From Megasphaera hominis (lineage in GTDB: Bacteria > Bacillota > Negativicutes > Veillonellales > Megasphaeraceae), in NCBI RefSeq assembly GCF_014269395.1, contig NZ_JACOGK010000011.1, positions 9,792 to 73,791 of the forward strand: a stretch of DNA of 64,000 nucleotides, read 5' to 3'. A program made the position numbers and the translations under genes. Under the pieces are notes generated by a model. That model had not been told where the DNA came from, searched no databases, and saw nothing but the letters and a program-made list of their open reading frames with translations. Shown here piece after piece: positions 41,335-50,305 of the stretch (the first letter of the stretch is position 1; each line of letters opens with the position of its first letter).

Positions 41335-42468
41335 ATGGCAAAAAAATATGAAATCATGACGGGCAATGAAGCGTGTACACGGGCAGCTCTGGCAGCAGGC
41401 ATGCATTTTTTTGCCGGGTATCCTATTACACCGGCTACGGAAATTGCCGAATTGGCATCGGAATTACTGCCCCAGGCAGGTGGTACGTACATGCAGATGG
41501 AAGATGAACTGGCGTCGATCGCTGCGGTTATCGGCGCTTCAGCAGCCGGCGTCAAGGCCATGACGGCTACGAGTGGCCCCGGTGTTTCCCTCATGCAGGA
41601 AAACCTGGGCTATGCCATTATGGCTGAGATTCCCTTAGTGCTTGTCGACTGTATGCGTCAGGGACCCTGCCAGGGTGTTGCTACCGTACCGGCTCAGGGC
41701 GATATCATGCAGGCCCGCTGGGGAACCAACGGGGACCATCCGATTATTGCCATTGCCCCTAATTCGGTAGGCGAAATGTACAGGGAAACGATTCGCGCCT
41801 TTAATTTGGCCGAAACGTACCGTAATCCCGTGTATATTCTCAGTGATGCCATGCTGGCCCATATGAGTGAACGCGTTCAGATTCCCGACCCGGCCACGTA
41901 TGAAGTGGTTAGTCGCAAGCGTCCGTCGTGTCCGCCGTCTGCGTATAAGGCCTATGCCGATGATGGCACAGGCATTCCGCCTATGGCCTCCTTTGGCGAC
42001 GGCTACCGCTGGTTTGTCACCGGTATGATTCACGATGATACAGGCTTTCCGGTGACCAACAATCCCGATCGTACGTCGTATCTTGTAAAACGGCTGCATA
42101 AAAAAATAGAAAATAATCTCTCCCGGATTGAACGATACGAAGAATATCGCACAGACGATGCGGACATTCTCCTCGTTTCTGCAGGGATTGTCTCCCGTTC
42201 GGCAAAGGCTGCCATTGATGATATTCGCAGGGAAGGCATTAAGGCCGGTTTGTTCCGGCCCATTACGGTATGGCCGTTCCCGGAAGCGCGCCTGGCAGCG
42301 CTCTGTCAGGGCGTGCAGAAGGTCATTACGTGCGAAATGAATGAAGGACAGATCTATCATATAGTACGGGAAGTGGCAGGGAAGACGCCTGTGGGTATGA
42401 TCAATCAAAATAATGGCGTGATTTTATCGGCGGATACGATTCTGGCCGGTTTAAGGGAGGAACTCTAA
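41335..42468 (+). CDS. 2-oxoacid:ferredoxin oxidoreductase alpha subunit (KorA/VorB-like)
   Basis: The 377-residue protein starts with the pyrimidine-binding (N-terminal POR) domain: 'GNEACTRAALAAGMHFFAGYPITPATEIAE' region (~10-40), 'EDELASIAAVIGAS' and 'TSGPGVSLMQE'. The C-terminal domain begins near residue 260. Together with beta, gamma and delta it converts a 2-oxoacid + CoA to acyl-CoA + CO2 with reduction of ferredoxin. Sequence alone does not decide between 2-oxoglutarate, branched-chain or aromatic 2-oxoacids. One-base spacing to the beta gene. Confidence 0.93.
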   Translation: MAKKYEIMTGNEACTRAALAAGMHFFAGYPITPATEIAELASELLPQAGGTYMQMEDELASIAAVIGASAAGVKAMTATSGPGVSLMQENLGYAIMAEIPLVLVDCMRQGPCQGVATVPAQGDIMQARWGTNGDHPIIAIAPNSVGEMYRETIRAFNLAETYRNPVYILSDAMLAHMSERVQIPDPATYEVVSRKRPSCPPSAYKAYADDGTGIPPMASFGDGYRWFVTGMIHDDTGFPVTNNPDRTSYLVKRLHKKIENNLSRIERYEEYRTDDADILLVSAGIVSRSAKAAIDDIRREGIKAGLFRPITVWPFPEARLAALCQGVQKVITCEMNEGQIYHIVREVAGKTPVGMINQNNGVILSADTILAGLREEL

Positions 42469-43295
42469 ATGGCACATGTCTATGACAGATATTTACGGCA
42501 AGATAAACTGCCACACATTTGGTGTAGCGGCTGTGGCAATGGAATTGTGACCAATGCGCTCATCCGGGCCGTTGACAAAGCGGGAATTGACCCGGATCAG
42601 GTCGTCGTTATCGCCGGAGTCGGCTGTTCCAGCCGGGCCAACGGGTACCTGAATTTTTGCGGCCTCCACACGAACCACGGCCGTCCCTTAGCCTATGCGA
42701 CAGGCGTTAAAATGGCTAACCCCAAGCTGCATGTCATCGTCGTTACCGGTGATGCGACTGCGCTTCTATCGGTGGCAACCACTTTATTCATGCCTGCCGG
42801 CGTAATCTTGATATTACGACGGTTATTTATAATAATGACAACTATGGCATGACCGGCGGCCAGTATTCGCCGACGACGCCAACGGGGGCCAAGTCGAAGA
42901 CGACCGTATACGGGAATATCGATGCGCCCTTTGACCTGTGCCAGCTGGCCCAGGCAGCCGGTGCCACCTATGTAGCACGTTCAACTGTATACCATGTACA
43001 AATGCTGACGGATCAGATAACCAAAGGTCTGCAGCATAAGGGCTTTTCTGTTATTGAAGCCATGAGCTCGTGTCCGACACTGTTTGGCCGTTTGAACAAA
43101 TTAGGCGGCCCGGCAGAGATGCTGCAGCACTTCAAGGACCAGTCTATCATGCTGGCCCAGGCCCGGAAGCTGCAACCGGAAGAAATAGCGGGAAAACTGG
43201 TTCTCGGTACCTTTGTCAATCGTACCGACCGGCCGGAATATGCCGCGCAGTATGAACAGCTGAAAAAAGCAGCAGAAAGGCAGGCAGACGTATGA
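42469..43295 (+). pseudogene. 2-oxoacid:ferredoxin oxidoreductase beta subunit, one-base frameshift
   Basis: The first frame (42469-42852) encodes the TPP-binding beta subunit up to 'VVTGDATAL', then runs off into unrelated residues and stops. Restoring one T at 42763-42766 (GCGCTTCT to GCGCTTTCT) gives 'SIGGNHFIHACRRNLDITTVIYNNDNYGMTGGQ' in sense, joining exactly to the second frame, which ends at 43295. The break falls in the TPP/Mg site, so without correction the subunit is dead. Neighbouring subunits are intact, which leaves a consensus error, a recent mutation or programmed slippage as explanations. The other parts ('WCSGCGNG', 'GVGCSSRANGY') are normal. Confidence 0.9.
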
Positions 43296-43843
43296 CACAC
43301 GATCACTATGAAATGAGATTTGCCGGTTCCGGCGGCCAGGGCATGATGCTCATGGGCGATATTATGGCAGAAGCGGCCGGCGGCTTAGATGATAAGGAAA
43401 TTGTCCTGACCCGTTCCTACGGGCCGGAAGCGCGGGGTGGTGCATGCCGTTCGGAATTGATTATTGACACCCGGCCGATTGATTATCCGACTGTGCGGCA
43501 TCCGGATTTTGTCCTGGCCATGTCCCAGGAAGCAGCCGATACATACTGCAAGGATGTTTCCTCCCAAGGTATTTTCTTAGTCGATCCCGGTTTTGTGCAT
43601 GACATACCGAAAACGAGCGGACAGGTGTATGCCATTCCCTTGACAGAGCTGGCTGAAAGCGTGACGGGTAATACCCTGGCTGCTAATGTTGTAGCCATTG
43701 GAGCTATTGCAGCATTGACAAAGGTGGAAAGTTTATCTATTGTAAAGTCAGCAGTACTCGACCACTTTAAGCCAAAGCTGCGCCCGCTCAACGAAAAAGC
43801 CTATGACGCCGGCGTAGCTGCAGCCCAAGCGCTAATAAAATAA
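43292..43843 (+). CDS. 2-oxoacid:ferredoxin oxidoreductase gamma subunit
   Basis: The 183-residue protein has the POR gamma-domain signature 'FAGSGGQGMMLMGDIMAEAA' (~10-29) and 'TRSYGPEARGGACRSELIID' (~42-61). It binds CoA in characterised enzymes. It overlaps the beta reading frame by 4 bp, keeping the delta-alpha-beta-gamma order in one transcript, and is followed after 17 bp by the CoA-transferase. Confidence 0.93.
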   Translation: MTHDHYEMRFAGSGGQGMMLMGDIMAEAAGGLDDKEIVLTRSYGPEARGGACRSELIIDTRPIDYPTVRHPDFVLAMSQEAADTYCKDVSSQGIFLVDPGFVHDIPKTSGQVYAIPLTELAESVTGNTLAANVVAIGAIAALTKVESLSIVKSAVLDHFKPKLRPLNEKAYDAGVAAAQALIK

Positions 43844-43860
43844 AGAGATGAGGGATTCAT

Positions 43861-45363
43861 ATGATCGACATTGCAGCGCGTATACGTAATCAGAACTACC
43901 TGTCAAAGGTTATGACACCGGAAGAAGCCGCCACGCTTATTCATCCAGGCGATGTAGTTGCCGTTTCGGGTTTTACACCGGCAGGGTATCCTAAAGAAGT
44001 GCCCCTGGCCCTAGCCAAACGGATGGAAAAGGAGCCCTTTCAGATCACCTTGTATGCCGGCGCCTCTTTAGGCGATGAAATTGACGGTGCCTTAGCCAGG
44101 GCCCATGGTATTTCCCGGCGCCTGGCCTATCAGACGAATAAGGACTTACGCCGTCAGGTTAACGACGGCAGCGTAGCCTATGCGGACTATCATGTCAGCG
44201 TCTTTGCCCAGCTGATCCGCCAGGATTTCATTCGCCGGCCCGACGTAGTGATTGTAGAAGCCGTCGCCATTACGGAAGAGGGCAACCTCATTCCGGCTAC
44301 GTCTATCGGCACGACGCCAGCCATGATTGCCGCCTGCAATAAGGTGATTGTAGAGCTGAATGTGACCCAGCCGCTCAGCCTGGAAGGTATGCACGATGTC
44401 TATGAAGTAGCCAATCCGCCGGCGCGTGAACCGATTCCCATTTGCCATGCAGGCGACCGTATTGGCAAAACGTGGATTACCTGCGGCTGGGACAAAATAG
44501 CTGCCATCGTAGGCAGTGATATTCCCGATGCGCCCCGTTCTTTTAAGCCCGTAGACGAAAATGGCCAGCGCATGGGCGATCACCTCCTGGCATTCTTCCG
44601 TGAAGAAGTCCGGCACGGGCGTTTGCCAAAGAATCTGCTGCCCCTTCAATCCGGCGTCGGTTCTGTGGCCAATGCGGTTATTCAAGGCCTCATACAAAGC
44701 GAATTTGAACATCTCTCTATTTATACGGAAGTCCTCCAGGACGGCATGCTGAAACTGATCGATTCCGGTAAGGCCGATGCCGTTTCTACCGCGTCTATTT
44801 CCGCTTCGCCGGCAGGTCTCAAGCATTTTTATGACCACATCGATACGTATCGCAAGAAAATTGTCATCCGGCCGCAGGAAATCTCCAATAATCCCGAAGT
44901 GATCCGCCGTCTCGGTGTCATTTCCATGAATACAGCTGTGGAATTTGATATTTATGGACAGGTCAATTCGACGCACCTGTACGGTACGCGCATGCTCAAT
45001 GGCATCGGTGGCTCCGGAGATTATGCCCGGGCCGGGTATTTGACCATTTTCTTTACCGGCTCGACCGCCAAAGACGGTGCCGTCAGCTCCGTCGTCCCCA
45101 TGTGCTCTCACGTAGATCATCCGGAACACGATGTGGACATCCTCTGTACGGAACAAGGACTGGCTGACCTGCGGGGTCTTTCACCGGTAGAACGGGCCCG
45201 TACCATTATTGCCAACTGTGCCCATCCGGACTATAAGGACCAGCTGACAGACTACCTCGATCGGGCGATAGCAGCGACACAGGGTGATCATGAACCGCAC
45301 ATCCTTGCAGAAGCTTTGTCGTGGCACGAACGGTTTAAAAAAACAGGCAGTATGAAAATATAA
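43861..45363 (+). CDS. Acetyl-CoA hydrolase/CoA-transferase family protein
   Basis: The 500-residue protein belongs to the succinyl-CoA:acetate-type CoA-transferases (Cat1/AarC/Ach1 family): 'VVAVSGFTPAGYPKEVP' near the N-terminus, a Glu in 'SIYTEVLQDGMLKL' at the position of the catalytic glutamate, and 'GIGGSGDYARAGYLTIF' for CoA binding. Behind an acyl-CoA-producing oxidoreductase it would release the acid and conserve energy as acetyl-CoA or another thioester. The acyl specificity is not readable. Confidence 0.9.
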   Translation: MIDIAARIRNQNYLSKVMTPEEAATLIHPGDVVAVSGFTPAGYPKEVPLALAKRMEKEPFQITLYAGASLGDEIDGALARAHGISRRLAYQTNKDLRRQVNDGSVAYADYHVSVFAQLIRQDFIRRPDVVIVEAVAITEEGNLIPATSIGTTPAMIAACNKVIVELNVTQPLSLEGMHDVYEVANPPAREPIPICHAGDRIGKTWITCGWDKIAAIVGSDIPDAPRSFKPVDENGQRMGDHLLAFFREEVRHGRLPKNLLPLQSGVGSVANAVIQGLIQSEFEHLSIYTEVLQDGMLKLIDSGKADAVSTASISASPAGLKHFYDHIDTYRKKIVIRPQEISNNPEVIRRLGVISMNTAVEFDIYGQVNSTHLYGTRMLNGIGGSGDYARAGYLTIFFTGSTAKDGAVSSVVPMCSHVDHPEHDVDILCTEQGLADLRGLSPVERARTIIANCAHPDYKDQLTDYLDRAIAATQGDHEPHILAEALSWHERFKKTGSMKI

Positions 45364-45377
45364 AAAAGGAAAGGAAA

Positions 45378-45411
45378 ACAGGGGATGAGAAAAGTGTCTC
45401 TTGTCCCCTGT
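45378..45411 (+). terminator. Stem-loop after the CoA-transferase, probable terminator
   Basis: ACAGGGGA (45378-45385) pairs with TCCCCTGT (45404-45411); the T run starts a few bases later (CTTCTGATTTTTTA). Termination may be incomplete; the aminotransferase follows at 45526. Confidence 0.6.
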
Positions 45412-45525
45412 CTTCTGATTTTTTATACAAGCAATCGTCAGGCTGTATTTTTTATGCCTAAAAAACGTATATTAATGATTACAAATGCATAAAAATTAAA
45501 TAAAAATAATGGGAGGCGCTACAAA

Positions 45526-46770
45526 ATGACTATGTATATGGCAAGTCCTGCACGGGAAGGAAAAAAATTAAATGATGTTATTTTTCAGGCCGGGGCCAAG
45601 GTACAGGCTGCGATCGCTGCGTACGGAAAAGAACGGGTTGTCAATGGCACACTGGGAGCTTTTGCCGATGATGAAGGAAACGTTGCCTGTATACCGACTG
45701 TAGAAACACTTTTCCGCTCTATGGATATGCGTGACTTTATCTGCTATGCACCCCCTGTCGGCCTGCCGGCATATAGAGATGCTGTTTTGAAAGCAGCCTT
45801 TGCAGACCAAAGACCCGATGCCTATGTGGCAGCTGTGGCTTCAGCTGGTGGCACCGGTGCCGTTCATATGGCGATTGCAAATTATTCTGACGTCGGCGAT
45901 TATGTACTGACGACCGATTGGCGCTGGGATGCGTATGGTGCCTTGTGTTCAGAAATCGGACGAAACCTGACGACGTTTCCTCTCTTTGACGATACACGTC
46001 ATTTTCATGTGGCTGCTTTGGAAAAAAAGGTAAGTGAACTTTGCCGGCAGCAGGATTCCCTCTTGCTCATTTTAAATACACCGGCCCACAATCCGACCGG
46101 CTTTGCCCTTTCCGAAGCAGACTGGGATGCCGTACTGGCTATTGCCTGCAAGGAAGCCGCCCAGGGCAAGCGGATCAGCATTCTCGTTGATATTGCATAT
46201 ATCGATTATGCCGGTGAAAAAAATGACGTACGCCGGTTTATGAAAAAATTTTCTTCCCTGCCGGATAAGGTCTTCGTCATGCTGGCGTTTAGTATGTCGA
46301 AAGGATACACCATGTATGGCCAGCGGGCCGGGGCCTTAGTGGGAATCTCAGCGAATACGTCCGTTATCGATGAATTTAACGATGTCGTCTTGTATTCGGC
46401 CCGGGCTGCCTGGTCGAATATCAACCGTGGCGCCATGACGTTATTGACGACGATCCAAAATGATGCGGCCTTATGCCGGCAGTTTGAGGCAGAACGCCAT
46501 GCCTTCTATGAAACAATCCGTCGTCGCGCAGCTGTCTTTATGACCGAGGCTAAAGAATGCCAATTGGCTGCCTTGCCGTATCAGTCAGGCTTCTTCATTT
46601 CGATTCCGGCTAAAAATTCAGCGCTCGTATGTGATAAGCTGGCTGACTCATTGATCTTTGCCGGCCCTCTGGCCATGGGTGTGCGCTTTGCCGTGTGCTC
46701 TGTTTCGGAACGTAAAATGAAAGGCGTCGCAAGTGCGATGAAACAAGCGTTTATCGCGGCCGGTGAGTGA
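45526..46770 (+). CDS. Class I/II PLP aminotransferase (aromatic/aspartate type)
   Basis: The 414-residue protein has the fold-type I pattern: 'ASAGGTGAVHMAI' for phosphate binding, 'NTPAHNPTGFAL' for the Asn/Pro loop, 'DIAYIDYAG' for the Asp contacting PLP nitrogen, and 'FSMSKGYTMYGQRAG' with the Schiff-base Lys. Start behind GGGAGG. Encoded between the CoA-transferase and an amino-acid exchanger, it most likely makes the 2-oxoacid for the oxidoreductase from an amino acid, probably aromatic or acidic by family. Confidence 0.88.
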   Translation: MTMYMASPAREGKKLNDVIFQAGAKVQAAIAAYGKERVVNGTLGAFADDEGNVACIPTVETLFRSMDMRDFICYAPPVGLPAYRDAVLKAAFADQRPDAYVAAVASAGGTGAVHMAIANYSDVGDYVLTTDWRWDAYGALCSEIGRNLTTFPLFDDTRHFHVAALEKKVSELCRQQDSLLLILNTPAHNPTGFALSEADWDAVLAIACKEAAQGKRISILVDIAYIDYAGEKNDVRRFMKKFSSLPDKVFVMLAFSMSKGYTMYGQRAGALVGISANTSVIDEFNDVVLYSARAAWSNINRGAMTLLTTIQNDAALCRQFEAERHAFYETIRRRAAVFMTEAKECQLAALPYQSGFFISIPAKNSALVCDKLADSLIFAGPLAMGVRFAVCSVSERKMKGVASAMKQAFIAAGE

Positions 46771-46800
46771 CCGGATCGTATAGGGAAGGGAGGGCTTCAG

Positions 46801-47967
46801 ATGGTTAGCTTTGTTATGAGTGATATAGGGATGCTTTTGCTTGTCATCTTCGTTATCGGTGTAGCCGGTTACCTTATCGGTCATGTCACCGTCAATGGGG
46901 TCAATTTGGGAACGGTAGGCGTCTTCGTAGCAGCCTTGGTAGCAGGTCACTTTGGTGTAGACATACCCAGCGGGATTACGAACGTAGGACTCATTATCTT
47001 TATTGTCGGTGTCGGCCTTAGTGCGGGCCCCAGCTTTATTGCCAGTCTCAGAAAAAACGGCATTAAATATTCGTGTCTTTGCTTGCTGACTATTGGTGCC
47101 GGTGCGGCTGTCTGTGCGCTTATTGTAGCTGTGTTTGGCGTGCGGCCCGAATTGACTGTCGGCATGATGAGCGGTGCCTTTACGACGACACCGGGCATGT
47201 CGGCAGCCAGGGAAGTCGTGGCCGCCAGCAGCGATGCCGTGACCTATGTTGTTACGGGGTATGGAATTATCTACCCCTTGGCAGCCTTGTTTAAAGTCCT
47301 GTTTATGCAGGTTTACCCAAAAGTTGTTCATGCAGATATGGCCTATGAACGGAGCTTGATACAGATAAAGTCGCTGGCTACTCCGTCGGAACTGGCTAAG
47401 AAGGCAAAACGGGTATTGCAGGTCGACCCACAAGGCATTTTTTGCCTGTCTGCCGCATCTGTTGTCGGTGTCGTTGTCGGCGCCTTTACGATTCCCTTAC
47501 CCCATGGTGCGCAGTTCGCCTTGGGAATTACAGGCGGTCCGCTTATCGTGTCGCTTCTTATGGGGCATTTTGGGCATCTCGGCCCCTTTGATATGCATGT
47601 AAGTAAAAGCATTTTAGATCCGATTAAAGAAATTGGCCTGTTTCTGTTTTACGTCGGCGTCGGTACACAAGGAGGCCATAGTATGGTCCGGATCATCATG
47701 GAAAATGGAATGACCCTGGTACTTATTGGTATGCTTCTGGTCGTGATCCCCATGATTTTTGGGGCTCTCTTTGGCACACGTATTTTGCGGCTGCCCTTGT
47801 TGAATTGCCTGGCCTGCAATGCTGCCAGCATGACCTTTACGCCGGCTATGGCGGCACTGGCAGAGAAGTCCCAGTGTGACGATGTAGCAGCTGCCTATGC
47901 TTCAACGTATCCGTTAGCCTTGTTGACACTCGTTTTGACGTGTCAGCTATTGGTAACGATACTTTGA
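46801..47967 (+). CDS. AspT/YidE-like exchanger lacking cytosolic RCK domains
   Basis: The 388-residue membrane protein has about ten hydrophobic segments and two copies of the Asp-Ala exchanger duplication: 'VGLIIFIVGVGLSAGPSF' with 'GAFTTTPGMSAA', and 'EIGLFLFYVGVGTQGGHS' with 'CNAASMTFTPAMAAL'. The family's usual ~560 residues include two central TrkA-C domains; here only ~50 polar residues lie between the halves. It probably exchanges an amino acid with its product for the neighbouring pathway. 30 bp behind the aminotransferase. Confidence 0.85.
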   Translation: MVSFVMSDIGMLLLVIFVIGVAGYLIGHVTVNGVNLGTVGVFVAALVAGHFGVDIPSGITNVGLIIFIVGVGLSAGPSFIASLRKNGIKYSCLCLLTIGAGAAVCALIVAVFGVRPELTVGMMSGAFTTTPGMSAAREVVAASSDAVTYVVTGYGIIYPLAALFKVLFMQVYPKVVHADMAYERSLIQIKSLATPSELAKKAKRVLQVDPQGIFCLSAASVVGVVVGAFTIPLPHGAQFALGITGGPLIVSLLMGHFGHLGPFDMHVSKSILDPIKEIGLFLFYVGVGTQGGHSMVRIIMENGMTLVLIGMLLVVIPMIFGALFGTRILRLPLLNCLACNAASMTFTPAMAALAEKSQCDDVAAAYASTYPLALLTLVLTCQLLVTIL

Positions 47968-47994
47968 ATATACTTCAAACACACTCTCTGCAAC

Positions 47995-48040
47995 AAAACA
48001 CACACGTGCTGCCCATGGTGGCACGTGTGTGTTTATTTAT
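47995..48040 (+). terminator. Intrinsic terminator after the exchanger gene
   Basis: AACACACACGTGC (47997-48009) pairs with GCACGTGTGTGTT (48021-48033), then TATTTA. From here to 48221 the sequence is AT-rich with no clear consensus promoter, although fbp must start there. Confidence 0.85.
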
Positions 48041-48221
48041 AAAACAAAAATAAACAGCATATACTAATAAAACGAATTCAAATAGGAAAATAAATATTGT
48101 CATATACATACGCCTAATACTAGTCTATTTTCTGATTATCATGTACAATGGAAGAGTATAAAAAACGTGCATCATACATCGTATACAACGAAACGATACC
48201 AGAGAAAAAGGGTGACATAGT

Positions 48222-50138
48222 ATGACGGAAAATTATCAGGGATACTCAGATCAGTATATCAGGTATTTGGAACTCTTAGCGAAGGAATATCCGACGCAGG
48301 CAGCGACGTTTACGGAAATCATTAACCTGCAGGCTATCGTTAACTTGCCTAAGGGGACGGAACATTTCATGAGTGACCTTCACGGGGAATATGATGCCTT
48401 TTATCATATTTTGAATAATTGCTCCGGCGTTATCCGGGAAAAAGTAGAAATGCTCTTTAACCATTCTATGACGAAGGAAGAGCAGGATAATTTCCTGACC
48501 CTCATTTATTATCCAAAAGAAAAATTGGACCTCATGAGCCGCAAAGGGGAGCTGAACGATAAGTGGGCCCGCAAGACCTTGCACCAGCTGATCCGCCTGG
48601 CCAAGCTGCTGTCGTCCAAGTATACCCGTTCGAAAGTGCGTAAAGCCATGCCGCAGGTCTTCCGCTTCGTCATCGATGAATTGCTCCATGCCCAGGTCGA
48701 TGAAGATAAAAACCGCTCGGTATATCATTCCAAGATCTTAGATACCATCTTGGAAACGGGCAGTACGCGGCAGTTTATCTACGCCCTGACTGCGTTAGTA
48801 AAACGGCTGGCTGTAGACCATTTGCACATTATTGGCGATATTTACGACCGGGGGCCTCATGCCGATAAGATTATGGATAACCTCATGCAGCACCATTCCC
48901 TCGATATTCAATGGGGCAACCACGATATCCTCTGGATGGGTGCTGCGGCAGGCAGCCCGGCGTGCATTGCGAACGTGCTGCGCAACAATGTGCGCTACCA
49001 TAACATGGAAATCCTGGAAAGCGGCTATGGCATCAGCCTGCGGCCACTGGCCCTGTTTGCCCTGAAGAATTATACCCATGATGACGGTATGGATCCCATG
49101 GTCAAAGCGATTAATGCCATGCTGTTCAAATTGGAAGGGCAGGTCATTTTCCGTCATCCGGAATACAATATGGATGACCGCCTCTTATTCCATAAAATCG
49201 ATTTGACAACGGGGACAGTGACCCTTGATTCCGGCACGTATGAATTGACGACGACGGATTTTCCGACCTTTAATCCGGCCGATCCCTATACGCTTTCGCC
49301 GGAAGAACACTGCATCATGACAGAACTTCAGAATGAATTTATGCAGAGTGAACGGCTGCAAAAGCATATGCGCTTCCTCTACAGCCACGGTTCCATGTAC
49401 CGCTGCTTTAATAACAACCTCCTTTTCCACGGCAGCCTGCCGCTCAATGACGATGGCAGCTTTAAGGAAATTTATTTTGACGGCCGTCCCTATAAAGGCC
49501 GTTCCTTTATGGATCATGCCGATCACGTAGCCCGTCAGGCCTTCCTCAAACGGGACACGGAAAGCCTCGACTATATGTGGTATATGTGGGGCGGTCCTGA
49601 TTCGCCCGTTTCCGGCCGTGTCGTAAAGACCTTTGAACGCAGCTATATTGCCGATCAAAGCACGTGGAAAGAACCGGAAAATGCCTATTTCCATCTCAAT
49701 CGCGATAAGGATGAATGCGTCAAAATCCTGCATGAATTCGGCATCGATTCGCCGCAAGGCCACATCATTAATGGTCATACACCGGTCAAAGTAAAGAAAG
49801 GCGAAAGCCCTATTCGTGCAGAAGGTAAGGAAATCTGCATCGATGGCGGTTTTTGCAAAGCCTATCAGAATTCTACCGGCATTGCCGGCTATACGCTCAT
49901 CTTCAATTCCCACGGCATACGCATTAAATCGCACTATCCTTTCAAGGATGTAGACCAGGTGCTGCGGACCAACGTCGATATGGAGTCGGACTCCATGCAG
50001 GTCGAGCTGGAACCTAAGCGCGTCATGATCGGCGATACAGATAACGGTAAAAAGATTTTACAGATGATCGATGACTTAAAGGCCTTGCTGCAGGCCTACA
50101 GAGATGGCATCATTATGGAACGTAAAGAAGCCAATTAG
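48222..50138 (+). CDS. fbp: Class III fructose-1,6-bisphosphatase
   Basis: The 638-residue protein has the class III (Firmicutes) architecture, with metallophosphoesterase motifs 'MSDLHGEYDAF' (~48), 'IGDIYDRGPHADK' (~205) and 'WGNHDILWMG' (~230), then 'INGHTPVKVKKGE' (~520). It dephosphorylates fructose-1,6-bisphosphate for gluconeogenesis, as an organism growing on lactate or amino acids needs. Length is normal for the family. It stands alone between terminators. Confidence 0.96.
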   Translation: MTENYQGYSDQYIRYLELLAKEYPTQAATFTEIINLQAIVNLPKGTEHFMSDLHGEYDAFYHILNNCSGVIREKVEMLFNHSMTKEEQDNFLTLIYYPKEKLDLMSRKGELNDKWARKTLHQLIRLAKLLSSKYTRSKVRKAMPQVFRFVIDELLHAQVDEDKNRSVYHSKILDTILETGSTRQFIYALTALVKRLAVDHLHIIGDIYDRGPHADKIMDNLMQHHSLDIQWGNHDILWMGAAAGSPACIANVLRNNVRYHNMEILESGYGISLRPLALFALKNYTHDDGMDPMVKAINAMLFKLEGQVIFRHPEYNMDDRLLFHKIDLTTGTVTLDSGTYELTTTDFPTFNPADPYTLSPEEHCIMTELQNEFMQSERLQKHMRFLYSHGSMYRCFNNNLLFHGSLPLNDDGSFKEIYFDGRPYKGRSFMDHADHVARQAFLKRDTESLDYMWYMWGGPDSPVSGRVVKTFERSYIADQSTWKEPENAYFHLNRDKDECVKILHEFGIDSPQGHIINGHTPVKVKKGESPIRAEGKEICIDGGFCKAYQNSTGIAGYTLIFNSHGIRIKSHYPFKDVDQVLRTNVDMESDSMQVELEPKRVMIGDTDNGKKILQMIDDLKALLQAYRDGIIMERKEAN

Positions 50139-50152
50139 GCAGACAAAAATAG

Positions 50153-50187
50153 AGAAAGCCCGCCCGTTTGGGGCAGGCTTTCTTTGT
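50153..50187 (+). terminator. Intrinsic terminator of fbp
   Basis: AGAAAGCCCGCCC pairs with GGGCAGGCTTTCT around GTTT, followed by TTGTTTT. Confidence 0.88.
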
Positions 50188-50234
50188 TTTCTCCCCGAAG
50201 CAGCCACTACGGATCCGGCGTCCGGGCGCAGACA

Positions 50235-50285
50235 AAAAAGAAGCTGCACGAAAAGGATGACTCCTTTTCGTACAGCTTCTTTTTA
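50235..50285 (-). terminator. Intrinsic terminator of gdhA
   Basis: AAGAAGCTG-C-ACGAAAAGGA pairs with TCCTTTTCGT-A-CAGCTTCTT, a ~20-bp stem with A-rich and T-rich flanks; placed directly behind gdhA on the minus strand, and able to act on both strands. Confidence 0.88.
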
Positions 50286-50305
50286 TATTATGAGGTGGTT
50301 AGGTA

